A DNA stretch of 64,000 nt, taken from NCBI RefSeq assembly GCF_002240225.1, contig NZ_CP022584.1, positions 3,996,094-4,060,093 of the forward strand. Direction: 5' to 3'. The notes under the pieces were generated by a model. The model worked only from the letters and a program-made list of their open reading frames with translations. It had not been told where the DNA came from and made no database searches. Made by a program: the position numbers and the translations under genes. The stretch is from Paenibacillus physcomitrellae (GTDB lineage Bacteria; Bacillota; Bacilli; Paenibacillales; Paenibacillaceae). The number at the start of each line of letters is the position of its first letter. The first letter of the stretch is position 1. This document shows, one piece after another, positions 33,938-41,693 of the stretch.

Positions 33938-34604
33938 GCAAGTCGGCGTGCTGATTCTTGCGGCCGGCTCATCCAGCCGCATGGGCCGGCCGAAAATGCT
34001 GCTCCCTGCCCCGCAGGGGAATGTGCTGAAGCAAACGATCAGCCAAGTGTTGTCAGCGGGGCCGCTTCATACAGCCGTAATAGCGGCTGAGCAGGGACCC
34101 GTCCGGCGGGAGCATATAGCCGGACTGCCTGTGGAATGGCTGGAGACGGACCGTGCCCGGCAGGGCCTCGGAGCCTCCCTGTCCGCCGGGATCGGCGCTT
34201 TGGCAGGAAACCGTTCGCTTGGAATTCGAAGCATCATGGTGCTTCTCGGTGATCAGCCGCTGATCGACCCACAGATCATCAGACGTGTTGCCGAACGTTA
34301 CCTGGAAACGGGAGACCTGATTGTCCAGGCCAAGTATACGGACCGCCCTGCGCATCCCGTTTTGTTTGACTCGGCTCTATTTCCGGAGCTGCAAAACTTA
34401 TCGGGTGACGAAGGGGCCCGTAGTCTGCTTCGAGCCTTCAAATCCCGGATTAGTTATGTCGATGCCGATTGTAAGGCTCCGGACGATATTGATACCCCGG
34501 AGGATTACGAGAAATATATCCGGCAGGCGATGAACATGAATGATGAGATTAATGGTGAGGGGCCCTCTGGCAAGCGGACGGACTTGAAGCGGAGTAGGCT
34601 GTGA
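33930..34604 (+). CDS. MocA/MobA-like molybdenum cofactor cytidylyltransferase
   Basis: This 224-aa nucleotidyltransferase has the signature VLILAAGSSSRMGRPKMLLP at its N-terminus, MVLLGDQPLIDP in the centre and YVDADCKAPDDIDTPEDYEKY at the C-terminus. The family makes molybdopterin cytosine dinucleotide, the cofactor form used by CoxL/QorA-type hydroxylases, rather than the plain form of eukaryotic XDH. The true start is the ATG at 33930 inside the end of xdhC. It closes the catabolic operon; a terminator follows. Confidence 0.88.
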   Translation: MLEQVGVLILAAGSSSRMGRPKMLLPAPQGNVLKQTISQVLSAGPLHTAVIAAEQGPVRREHIAGLPVEWLETDRARQGLGASLSAGIGALAGNRSLGIRSIMVLLGDQPLIDPQIIRRVAERYLETGDLIVQAKYTDRPAHPVLFDSALFPELQNLSGDEGARSLLRAFKSRISYVDADCKAPDDIDTPEDYEKYIRQAMNMNDEINGEGPSGKRTDLKRSRL

Positions 34605-34670
34605 TCGTCGAACTCGTCGAACCGGCTTGCCGGCCGGGTCTAACTAGTCTCATAAGTTCTGTTTGAACTA

Positions 34671-34722
34671 ACCCAAACAGGAAACTGTCCCGAACACTTT
34701 TGGGCGGTTTCCTGTTTGTTTT
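34671..34722 (+). terminator. Terminator at the end of the catabolic operon
   Basis: AAACAGGAAAC (34675-34685) pairs with GTTTCCTGTTT (34707-34717), with a further inner GTCCC/GGGC pairing, then GTTTT. Confidence 0.85.
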
Positions 34723-34746
34723 GGCTGCCGGAGGCAGCTGAGAATT

Positions 34747-34790
34747 ATTTTATAGGAGGCCTGCGGTTACGCCGCGGCCCCCTGTAAAAT
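34747..34790 (+). other. Strong hairpin in the MATE upstream region
   Basis: ATTTTATAGG and CCTGTAAAAT close a long stem whose inner part is GGCC/GGCC and GCGG/CCGC around a TTACG loop; TTT follows. It could be a second terminator for the upstream operon or, with a promoter further upstream, a leader element. No known riboswitch consensus was recognised. Confidence 0.5.
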
Positions 34791-34813
34791 TTTAAGCTGA
34801 TAAATCCGGAGAG

Positions 34814-34846
34814 TTGTTATATAGTAGCTTTACAAATATATAACAA
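34814..34846 (+). promoter_or_regulatory. Promoter and inverted-repeat operator of the MATE gene
   Basis: TTGTTA (-35, 34814-34819) and TATATA (-10, 34837-34842) lie 17 bp apart. The two boxes are the ends of a perfect 10-bp inverted repeat, TTGTTATATA-N13-TATATAACAA. A factor bound here would occlude RNA polymerase. The implied leader is very short: the AGAAGG ribosome site follows at once. Confidence 0.55.
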
Positions 34847-34861
34847 AGAAGGTAATCGTCC

Positions 34862-36220
34862 TTGAGTTTATTTGTGCGTGAGAAGCCTTTTTACCGGGCT
34901 TTTATTTCATTGACGCTGATCATCGGGCTGCAAAATCTGATCACTTTCGGCGTTAATTTGTCCGATAATCTGATGATTGGCGGGTACAGTGAAGCGGCGC
35001 TGTCCGGCGTTGCTTTAGCCAACCAGATTCAGTTCCTGCTGCAGATGCTTGTCATGGGTACTTGTGAAGGCGTTGTCATTTTATCCGCACGGGCCTGGGG
35101 AGCGGGCAATATCCAAACCGTCAAACAGGCCGCAGCAATCGGTATGTGGATTTCGATGCTGCTTAGTGCCCTGATGTGGGCGGTCGTCTTTTTTGCCCCG
35201 CACGCCGTGTTATCTGTGTTTACGGGAGATGAAGCCGTAATCGCCGAAGGCGCCCGTTATTTGCGGATCATTTGTTTCTCTTATCTGTTCTTTGCGGCTA
35301 CAAACGTGCTGCTGGCTATGCTGCGAAGCGTCGAGACGGTCAAAGTCGGCTTTATCGTTTCTTTATCTACGCTTATTCTCAATATCTGTCTGAATTATGT
35401 GCTGATCTACGGAAAATGGGGGTTCCCGGAGCTCGGCGTACGCGGCTCTGCCATTGCTACCTTAACCGCCCGCATCATCGAAACGATCATTGTGGTGCTG
35501 TTTATCAAACGGTTTGACGATAAAATTCTGCTCCGCTTGAGAGAGCTTTTGACGGTTAACAGGTCCCTGCTCCGGCAGTATCTGAAAATCGGCTCCCCGA
35601 TTCTGATGTCCAACACGATCTGGGGAGCGGCCATGGCCGCGCAAACGGCTATTCTCGGCCATATGGGAGCTGCCGCCATCGCGGCGAACAGCATTGCGAC
35701 AACGGTGTTTCAAATTGTGACGGTTATCACTTATGCTTCTGCCAGCGCTACTTCGGTTGTGATCGGCAAAACGATCGGCCAGGGCCGGATGGAAATGGTG
35801 AAGCCTTATGCCAAAACGCTGCAGCTGTTGTATGTCGCCATCGGGCTGGTCACCTCCATTCTGCTGTTTGTCAGCAAAGGGTATGTGCTGCAGTTCTACA
35901 GCATTTCCGGGGAAGCCAAAGATCTGGCGCTGCAGTTCATGACGGTGCTGGCCGTAACGGTCGTCGGAACGGCTTATCAAATGCCGGCATTAACCGGCAT
36001 CGTAAGAAGCGGCGGGGATACTAAATTTGTGCTGTATAACGATACAATTTTTATGTGGCTGGTTGTTCTACCCTCTTCGGCTTTGGCCGCTTTTGTATGG
36101 AATTTGCCGCCGCTGGCCGTGTTTATCTGTCTGAAATCCGATCAGATTCTGAAATGCTTTGTGGCTTTGGTCAAAGTGAACCGGTTTCGCTGGATTCGGT
36201 CCTTTGAAAGAGCAGCATGA
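34862..36220 (+). CDS. MATE-family multidrug/metabolite exporter
   Basis: This 452-aa protein has about twelve membrane segments in two homologous halves, with the MATE features FGVNLSDNLMIGGYSEAALSG (split: FGVNLSDNLMIG; YSEAALSGVALANQIQF) in segment 1 and GAAAIAANSIATTVFQIV in the second half. It extrudes cationic drugs or metabolites using a sodium or proton gradient. Translation starts at a TTG (34862) preceded by AGAAGGT. It is a single-gene unit between two terminators. Its promoter carries a long inverted repeat, so it is probably inducible. Confidence 0.92.
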   Translation: MSLFVREKPFYRAFISLTLIIGLQNLITFGVNLSDNLMIGGYSEAALSGVALANQIQFLLQMLVMGTCEGVVILSARAWGAGNIQTVKQAAAIGMWISMLLSALMWAVVFFAPHAVLSVFTGDEAVIAEGARYLRIICFSYLFFAATNVLLAMLRSVETVKVGFIVSLSTLILNICLNYVLIYGKWGFPELGVRGSAIATLTARIIETIIVVLFIKRFDDKILLRLRELLTVNRSLLRQYLKIGSPILMSNTIWGAAMAAQTAILGHMGAAAIAANSIATTVFQIVTVITYASASATSVVIGKTIGQGRMEMVKPYAKTLQLLYVAIGLVTSILLFVSKGYVLQFYSISGEAKDLALQFMTVLAVTVVGTAYQMPALTGIVRSGGDTKFVLYNDTIFMWLVVLPSSALAAFVWNLPPLAVFICLKSDQILKCFVALVKVNRFRWIRSFERAA

Positions 36221-36351
36221 GCAGCAAGCATGTCGTGAGGCGGCTTTCTTTCAGAATCTCATGATCAAATCGTTGGTCGTACAGAAAGATGTCGAATCAT
36301 GATGAGGATTTGAATATGCCCTGCTAACACGCATCGGCCGAAACCAAGTGA

Positions 36352-36389
36352 AAAACCGTCCCTGGGGAAAGGGACGGTTTTCTTTTTTT
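36352..36389 (+). terminator. Terminator after the MATE gene
   Basis: The 11-bp stem AAAACCGTCCC/GGGACGGTTTT has an 8-nt loop and is followed by CTTTTTTT. Confidence 0.93.
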
Positions 36390-36563
36390 GCAGAAAATGG
36401 TTGCAGCTTAAAAGAATTGGGTAAAGAGTACTAGCCAAAATTATGTCATCAAGTGTTGCACGGCTCTAGGACAAACGGTTTAGAAGGGAGTATTTTAAGG
36501 TCAGAATTTATAGGAATATCGATTCTAATATCGAATGTAAGCGCTTTTTGAAAACGATCAGGC

Positions 36564-36592
36564 TTGTCTTCAATTTCCTTTTTATGTATCAT
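36564..36592 (+). promoter_or_regulatory. Promoter of the NarL-type two-component operon
   Basis: TTGTCT (36564-36569) and TATCAT (36587-36592) are separated by 17 bp, about 80 bp before the kinase ATG. Confidence 0.5.
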
Positions 36593-36672
36593 CCAAATAA
36601 ACCTGTAAACCTGATTCCGTATCTTCAGAAAGCCGAACAACGGTTTGTGAAACAAAAGAATAGGGTGGTGGG

Positions 36673-38307
36673 ATGAAATCCAAGTCAGCATTTGAACGCA
36701 ACACGTGGAGATTTACACGCTATGGTTCATTGTTTCTGATATCGCTGGTGTATTTGTTTAATCCTTCGAGCATTCCCTTATGGATCAGGTTAGGTATGAT
36801 TATTGCTTTACTGGCATCTGTCCCTGTCGCCGTCAGCTTGTACCGGCATTATGCCGACAAGCCGGTTGCCCTGCAAATTGCCGTGATCTGCGAGATGGCG
36901 GTGATTGTGCTGCTTCTGCTGCCAACCGGGGGAATGGACAGTCCGTTCAAGTGGTATGCCTTAAATCCGCTCATGGTGGCGTCCGAGCTGCTGAGCGCAT
37001 GGTTCGCTTGGAGCCTTCTTGTTAGCTATATCGGCGTTCTTGGCGCCGTATTTTATATCTTTTTGAATTTGGAATTAAAAAATGTCCCTGCGTTCGCCTT
37101 TCAGAATTCCGGTTTGATTGCTGCGCTCGTCGTCGTGGTTGTGGCCATGCAGATGATCGGAGGCTTGCTCCGCGAGCTGGACCGGGCCAACGAACGGACG
37201 GATGAAACGCTGGATCATATCAAATCGATCTATCATATTGTCGAAACCGCAAGCCATCACGAATTGATGAATATCGGCCAAATTATTGCCGATTGTGTAG
37301 TCAAGCTCACCAAACTTCCGAAGGCTTTCTTCTGGTTTGCCCCGCGGCCTGGAGAGGTTACACCGGCCAGCCGTCAAACCGGCTGGAATCAGGCTGAGGA
37401 AGCGCAGCTGTTTGCGCGGATGGAGCAGCATTTGGAGGAGTGGAGGAGAAACGACGAACCCTTTTACCGGGGGATTGAAGGTTTTGGCGACTTTCTGTTC
37501 ATGCCGGTGCGGATGAATACCCGTTTTGTTGGCGTAATCGGCGTCAGGCTTGAAGCGGAAGGAAAGATGGAGGTGAACCGCTGGCTGGCGCAGCAGCTGA
37601 TTTTGCTTCAGGAGCTCAGCTCTATTATTCTGGAACGTCATGAGCTGGCCGTGACGGAGAATCGGCTGACGATTATCAACGAGCAGAACCGGATTGCCGA
37701 CGAGATGCATGACAGTGTTTCGCAAAGCCTGTTCGGCATTGTATATGCCGCCCATTCGCTGAAGCAGACCTGGCGCGAGCTGCCCGAAGAAGAGCTGGAA
37801 GAGCAGATCGATCTGATCAAGGATAGCGCAACGATGGTAGCCAAGGAGCTGCGCAAGACGATCCACAGCTTAAGCTCCAAGAAGAGCGGCGGGCAGAATT
37901 GGCTGGGCACCGTCCGTTCCCATCTCAGCACGATTTCGAGGCTGAACGGCGTTGAGATCGATTTTAAAGTCAGCGGTGACGATTACGGACTGCCTTATCA
38001 TTACCAGAAGGCGTTGTTCCGGATCATCTCGGAAACGACCGGCAACGCGATCCGCCACGGCAAAGCCAAGCTGGTCCGGGTGGAGATGGCTCTGCGCCCC
38101 GAAGTGATCAAGCTGTCGGTTACGGATAACGGAACCGGCTTTGATATGGAAAGCGCGGCAGCCAAAGAAACCGAGGGCGGTTTAGGCATGCCTAACATGC
38201 ATTATTTGACGCAATCATTAGGCGGTGAAATCAGCATTTCCAGCTCTATCGGCGTTGGAACTCAGGTGGAGTTGTCGATTCCGGTCGGCGTTCTTGCAAA
38301 CAAATAA
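36673..38307 (+). CDS. NarL/DegS-type membrane sensor histidine kinase
   Basis: This 544-aa kinase has about five or six N-terminal membrane segments (residues of about 15-165), a GAF-like central region and a HisKA_3 dimerisation domain. The phospho-acceptor His lies in RIADEMHDSVSQSLFGIVYAA. The C-terminal HATPase has SETTGNAIRHGKA, SVTDNGTGFDM and GGLGMPNMHYLTQSLGG. The ATG follows GGGTGGTGGG. It is co-transcribed with the LuxR-type regulator 26 bp downstream. The signal is unknown; the short outward loops suggest membrane-state sensing. The pair lies directly before the EPS operon and may control it, which is inference from position. Confidence 0.92.
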   Translation: MKSKSAFERNTWRFTRYGSLFLISLVYLFNPSSIPLWIRLGMIIALLASVPVAVSLYRHYADKPVALQIAVICEMAVIVLLLLPTGGMDSPFKWYALNPLMVASELLSAWFAWSLLVSYIGVLGAVFYIFLNLELKNVPAFAFQNSGLIAALVVVVVAMQMIGGLLRELDRANERTDETLDHIKSIYHIVETASHHELMNIGQIIADCVVKLTKLPKAFFWFAPRPGEVTPASRQTGWNQAEEAQLFARMEQHLEEWRRNDEPFYRGIEGFGDFLFMPVRMNTRFVGVIGVRLEAEGKMEVNRWLAQQLILLQELSSIILERHELAVTENRLTIINEQNRIADEMHDSVSQSLFGIVYAAHSLKQTWRELPEEELEEQIDLIKDSATMVAKELRKTIHSLSSKKSGGQNWLGTVRSHLSTISRLNGVEIDFKVSGDDYGLPYHYQKALFRIISETTGNAIRHGKAKLVRVEMALRPEVIKLSVTDNGTGFDMESAAAKETEGGLGMPNMHYLTQSLGGEISISSSIGVGTQVELSIPVGVLANK

Positions 38308-38333
38308 AGTTACGCTTAGGAGGCTGCTTAACG

Positions 38334-38966
38334 ATGAAAATCGTCATTGTAGATGACCATCCGCTTGTCAGGAAGGGACTGGCTGCCGTAATTTCCATGC
38401 AGCCCGATGTCCAGTTCGCAGGCGAAGCGACAAACAAGCGTGAAGCTTTAAGCGTTATTGAGCTTACAAGTCCTGATTTGGTGCTGCTGGACTTGAAGCT
38501 GGCCGAGGAATCCGGCCTTGATGTTATTGTTGCGGCGAGAGGGATGGGCATTCGCAGCAAGTTTGTGCTGCTTACCTCATCGGCGAGCCGGGAGGACTTC
38601 AAGCGGGCGGAAGAGATACAGGTAGATGGATACGTCATGAAAGAAGCGCTGCCCGAGGAACTGCTGTATGCCATCCATCTGGTACATAAGGGGCGGAAAT
38701 ATTACGACCCCGGCCTTGTGACCAGCCAGCTTCAAGACAATGAAATGAGTCCGGCGGATGAATTGACACCGAAAGAGAAGGAAGTGCTGATCTCGCTCGG
38801 TCAAGGCTGCAGCAACCGTGAAATTGCCCAGAAGCTGTTCATCAGCGAATATACGGTCAAGAAACATGTCAGTCAGATTTTGGCGAAACTTCAGGTCGCG
38901 GACCGGACACAGGCGGCCCTTTATGCGAATTCGATCGGCTTGTGCAAATACGAGGCGACCAATTAA
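38334..38966 (+). CDS. NarL/LuxR-type response regulator
   Basis: This 210-aa regulator has a receiver domain (KIVIVDDHPLVRKGLAAVI, phospho-acceptor D53 in LLDLKLAEESG, switch residues LTSSA) and a C-terminal LuxR HTH (LTPKEKEVLISLGQGCSNREI; LFISEYTVKKHVSQIL). Length and layout are standard. TTAGGAGG precedes the ATG. It is phosphorylated by the kinase encoded just upstream. The nearest targets in the forward direction are the EPS genes, whose promoter region starts 300 bp later. Confidence 0.94.
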   Translation: MKIVIVDDHPLVRKGLAAVISMQPDVQFAGEATNKREALSVIELTSPDLVLLDLKLAEESGLDVIVAARGMGIRSKFVLLTSSASREDFKRAEEIQVDGYVMKEALPEELLYAIHLVHKGRKYYDPGLVTSQLQDNEMSPADELTPKEKEVLISLGQGCSNREIAQKLFISEYTVKKHVSQILAKLQVADRTQAALYANSIGLCKYEATN

Positions 38967-39048
38967 GCCTATAAATTAGACGGATTAATCAGACAAATAA
39001 TCAAACAAAAATTAAGGTTTCCGCTCCGCTTGGACGGAGGTGGAAAAG

Positions 39049-39082
39049 AAAGGCGCGGATGCATGCATCCGTGTCTTTTTTT
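39049..39082 (+). terminator. Terminator after the response regulator
   Basis: The palindrome CGGATGCATGCATCCG (39056-39071) is extended by AAAG/CTTT and followed by a T-run. Confidence 0.75.
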
Positions 39083-39266
39083 GATGCAGCTTTAGCGGCC
39101 GCGGGAAGGATTGAAAAGCCGGAAACCCGCGCCGCCCTAAGGAAACGTTTACATCCTTGGCAGGCTTTGACCGCCCGATTCCTCTGGTACAAAAGTGTAC
39201 TTTTTTGATGTTCACAAGTAGCACCCCCCTTTCCACGAAAGTTAACCCTAAAGTAATCCAAGGAGT

Positions 39267-39295
39267 CATGTAATTTCACATGTAATTGCTAGAAT
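39267..39295 (+). promoter_or_regulatory. Candidate promoter and operator of the EPS operon
   Basis: CATGT-AATTTC-ACATG overlaps the expected -35 position of an extended -10 box (TGC-TAGAAT). A weak -35 together with an operator fits activator-dependent transcription. Confidence 0.4.
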
Positions 39296-39388
39296 GAAAA
39301 CAGCAATAAGAGGAAGTGCTGATTTTGGCGGATGCCGAAAGCAAGCCGTTTGCCCAGGGGCCGGCTGATAACGGAAAGGGGGATACCG

Positions 39389-40132
39389 ATGGAGAAAACG
39401 ATTTTGGATTATGTCCATATCATCCAAAAAAAGCTCTGGATCATATTCGTCTTCGTATTGATCGCTTGTGCAACCACCTATTATGTGAGCAAGACGTTTG
39501 TTACTCCGGTTTACGCTGCTTCCGGCCAGTTGATCGTTAATTCTATCAACCCTGTCCAGGGAAGCAACAATTTGAACGATCTCAATACAAGCTTGAATCT
39601 GGTCCAGAGCTACAAGGAAATTATGGAGTCGCCCAAAATTCTGGGCGATGTCGTTACCGATTATCCTGAGCTTGGATTAACAGAAGATGAGCTGGCCAAG
39701 AAGCTGGAAGTGAAGGTTTCAGAGAAAAGCCAGGTCATGAATCTGAAAGCGACGGATGAAAGCTATTCCAGAGCGGCCGGGATTGTCAACGCGGTGTCCG
39801 CAACTTTTATCGACGCCATCCCAACGCTGATGAATTTGAATAACGTGAAGCTGCTTACGTCGCCGGATGCCGAGCAGCCTGGTGCTCCGGTTAACGGAAG
39901 CGTGGTAATGAATCTGCTGATCAGCTTTGTCGTCTCCTTGATGGTTGCGATCGGCGTCATTCTTTTCTTGGAAAGCATCAATGACACGGTGCGGACGGAA
40001 AAGGAAGCCGAAGAGTGGTATGGGGTACCGGTCATCGCGAGCGTTCCGATGATGTCGAGAAAGCAGGCCGGCAAACCTTCCCCGAAAATCACCGGAAGAG
40101 TGGAGGAACCGTCTTATGCTGCGTTTAAATGA
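39389..40132 (+). CDS. Wzz/CapA-type polysaccharide chain-length regulator (BY-kinase modulator)
   Basis: This 247-aa protein has two membrane segments near residues 16-34 (LWIIFVFVLIACATTYYV) and 170-192 (VVMNLLISFVVSLMVAIGV) with an extracellular Wzz domain between them (QLIVNSINPVQGSNNLNDLN; SYKEIMESPKIL). The conserved Pro-Gly segment AEQPGAPVNGS precedes the second segment. It is the first EPS gene; ATG at 39389 behind AAAGGGGG. Its end overlaps the next gene by 17 bp. In Firmicutes this subunit activates the cytoplasmic BY-kinase and sets chain length. Confidence 0.92.
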   Translation: MEKTILDYVHIIQKKLWIIFVFVLIACATTYYVSKTFVTPVYAASGQLIVNSINPVQGSNNLNDLNTSLNLVQSYKEIMESPKILGDVVTDYPELGLTEDELAKKLEVKVSEKSQVMNLKATDESYSRAAGIVNAVSATFIDAIPTLMNLNNVKLLTSPDAEQPGAPVNGSVVMNLLISFVVSLMVAIGVILFLESINDTVRTEKEAEEWYGVPVIASVPMMSRKQAGKPSPKITGRVEEPSYAAFK

Positions 40133-40760
40133 CAGCCTGGTGTCCGAACGAAATCCTTCTTCGGCGGCAGCGGAATCGGTCAGGGCGCTGCGGGTATACA
40201 TCCGCCAGCATTTGCAGAGCGCCGGGCAGGACAGCGCCGTTCTGATGCTGACTTCGGCCAATGAAGGCGAAGGGAAAACGCTGCTGGTCGCCAATCTGGC
40301 TGTATCCTTTGCCTATGAGGGCAAAAGAGTTTGCGTCATTGACGCCAATTTGAGGAAACCTGCCCTGCATCTCGCGTTTGGTCTGAACAACGACGGAAAC
40401 GGACTTTCCGACTACTTGCGAGGCGCCTGTGAAGCGGAAGCGGCCATCCGGCCCAGCTCAAACCCGGATCTGGACGTAATCACAGCAGGGGCTGCGCCTT
40501 GGAACCCGGCCGAGCTGCTGTCCGGCGAACGAATGGAGCAGCTGCTTGCCCATCTGAAGCAGCAATACGAAATCGTGCTGCTGGACTCCGCCGGTGTACT
40601 CGGCTGCATTGATGCCCGCGTGCTGGCCTCGCAGACCGACGGCACAGTCCTTGTTGTCCGGCATGGGCGCACGAAACGTGCGGCTGTCAGCAAAGCCAAG
40701 CAATACATGGACCAGGCCGGCGTTCAACTGCTCGGCATTGCCATGAATCAGGTCAAATAA
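40116..40760 (+). CDS. BY-kinase-like ATPase (CapB/CpsD/EpsB family)
   Basis: This 214-aa cytoplasmic P-loop ATPase has Walker A SANEGEGKT (about residues 47-55), Walker A' VCVIDANLRKP and Walker B EIVLLDSAGV. The usual A' reads DxDLRxP, so N replaces the second conserved acidic or polar position. The protein ends at NQVK and lacks the C-terminal tyrosine cluster that family members autophosphorylate. It may therefore act through ATPase cycling with the Wzz-type partner rather than through tyrosine phosphorylation. It overlaps the Wzz gene by 17 bp and is followed by galU. Confidence 0.9.
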   Translation: MLRLNDSLVSERNPSSAAAESVRALRVYIRQHLQSAGQDSAVLMLTSANEGEGKTLLVANLAVSFAYEGKRVCVIDANLRKPALHLAFGLNNDGNGLSDYLRGACEAEAAIRPSSNPDLDVITAGAAPWNPAELLSGERMEQLLAHLKQQYEIVLLDSAGVLGCIDARVLASQTDGTVLVVRHGRTKRAAVSKAKQYMDQAGVQLLGIAMNQVK

Positions 40761-40781
40761 CCAAATCATTTGGGAGGGTAC

Positions 40782-41678
40782 ATGATGAAAAAGGTAAAAA
40801 AGGCAATCATCCCCGCTGCAGGTCTTGGCACACGTTTCCTGCCGGCAACCAAAGCGATGCCAAAGGAAATGCTCCCGATTATTAATAAACCGACGATTCA
40901 GTATATCGTCGAAGAGGCGATTGAATCCGGCATCGAAGATATCATCATCGTTACCGGCAAAGGTAAACGGGCGATCGAAGATCACTTCGACAACGCGTTT
41001 GAGCTGGAATCCCGGCTGCTTGAGGACGGCAAGCTGGAGCTGCTGAAAGAGGTCCAGCGTTCGGCGAAAGTGGATATCCACTATATCCGACAGAAAGAAC
41101 CGAAAGGCCTCGGCCATGCCGTCTGGTGTGCCCGCCGCTTCATCGGCGATGAGCCGTTTGGCGTGCTGCTTGGGGACGACATTGTGACCGGCCAGAAGCC
41201 TTGTCTGCGCCAGCTTATTGATCAATATGAAGAAACGCAAAATTCGGTCATTGGCGTCCAGCAGGTTCCCGATGATTTGACCCACCGCTATGGGATTATC
41301 GAGCCTGATTTTCAGCAGGACCGCCTATATCGTGTAAATAACTTCGTTGAGAAGCCCTCTCCAGGTACAGCGCCTTCTAATCTGGCGATTATGGGACGTT
41401 ATGTATTTACCCCAAAAATCTTTAAATATCTCGATCTGCAGGAAAAAGGTGTCGGCGGCGAAATTCAGCTGACTGATGCGATTCAGAAGCTGAATCAAAG
41501 CGAACGCGTTTATGCTTACGACTTCGAGGGAACCCGCTTCGACGTGGGAGAACGTCTCGGCTATATTCTGACAACGTTGGAGTTTGCGATGCAAAGCGAA
41601 GATTTGCGTTACCCGGTATTGGATGCTATGGCGGAGTATTTAGAGCGGATAGAACAAAGAACAACCATGATCGGTTGA
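40782..41678 (+). CDS. galU: UTP-glucose-1-phosphate uridylyltransferase
   Basis: This 298-aa protein is full length, with [25 protein letters not shown] (split: [24 protein letters not shown]), [31 protein letters not shown] and [10 protein letters not shown]. It makes UDP-glucose from UTP and glucose-1-phosphate, supplying both glucosyl units and the Ugd substrate for the EPS. ATG at 40782 (or 40785) behind GGGAGGG. Confidence 0.97.
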   Translation: MMKKVKKAIIPAAGLGTRFLPATKAMPKEMLPIINKPTIQYIVEEAIESGIEDIIIVTGKGKRAIEDHFDNAFELESRLLEDGKLELLKEVQRSAKVDIHYIRQKEPKGLGHAVWCARRFIGDEPFGVLLGDDIVTGQKPCLRQLIDQYEETQNSVIGVQQVPDDLTHRYGIIEPDFQQDRLYRVNNFVEKPSPGTAPSNLAIMGRYVFTPKIFKYLDLQEKGVGGEIQLTDAIQKLNQSERVYAYDFEGTRFDVGERLGYILTTLEFAMQSEDLRYPVLDAMAEYLERIEQRTTMIG

Positions 41679-41693
41679 GAGGAGTTGCGATAA

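Larger units (their letters stand above)
36221..36672. other. Intergenic region with terminator and kinase promoter
   Basis: No credible gene is seen; an 80-codon open frame on the minus strand overlaps the kinase start and has no ribosome site. The region holds the MATE terminator (36352-36389) and a promoter-like pair for the kinase (36564-36592). A pair of imperfect direct repeats, ATATCGATT and ATATCGAAT, lies at about 36517-36535. Confidence 0.6.
38967..39388. other. Intergenic region: terminator and EPS operon leader
   Basis: No gene is supported. A hairpin centred on the 16-bp palindrome CGGATGCATGCATCCG with a T7 run (about 39049-39082) probably ends the two-component operon. An extended -10 box TGCTAGAAT (about 39288-39295) lies behind the inverted repeat CATGT-N6-ACATG (39267-39282), the likely EPS promoter with an operator. 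A leader of about 90 nt, GC-rich from 39325, follows; no known RNA element was recognised. Confidence 0.55.

Noticed and set aside
36536-36550. cre-like box (TGTAAGCGCTTTTT) upstream of the kinase
   Set aside because: The second half lacks the conserved CA end, so it is not a convincing CcpA site.
36449-36691. 80-codon minus-strand open frame before the kinase gene
   Set aside because: No ribosome site, overlaps the kinase start and its promoter region, and the product resembles no known family.
39300-39388. Riboswitch or EPS antitermination RNA in the operon leader
   Set aside because: The GC-rich leader does not match any consensus I can recall with certainty; a covariance-model search would decide.
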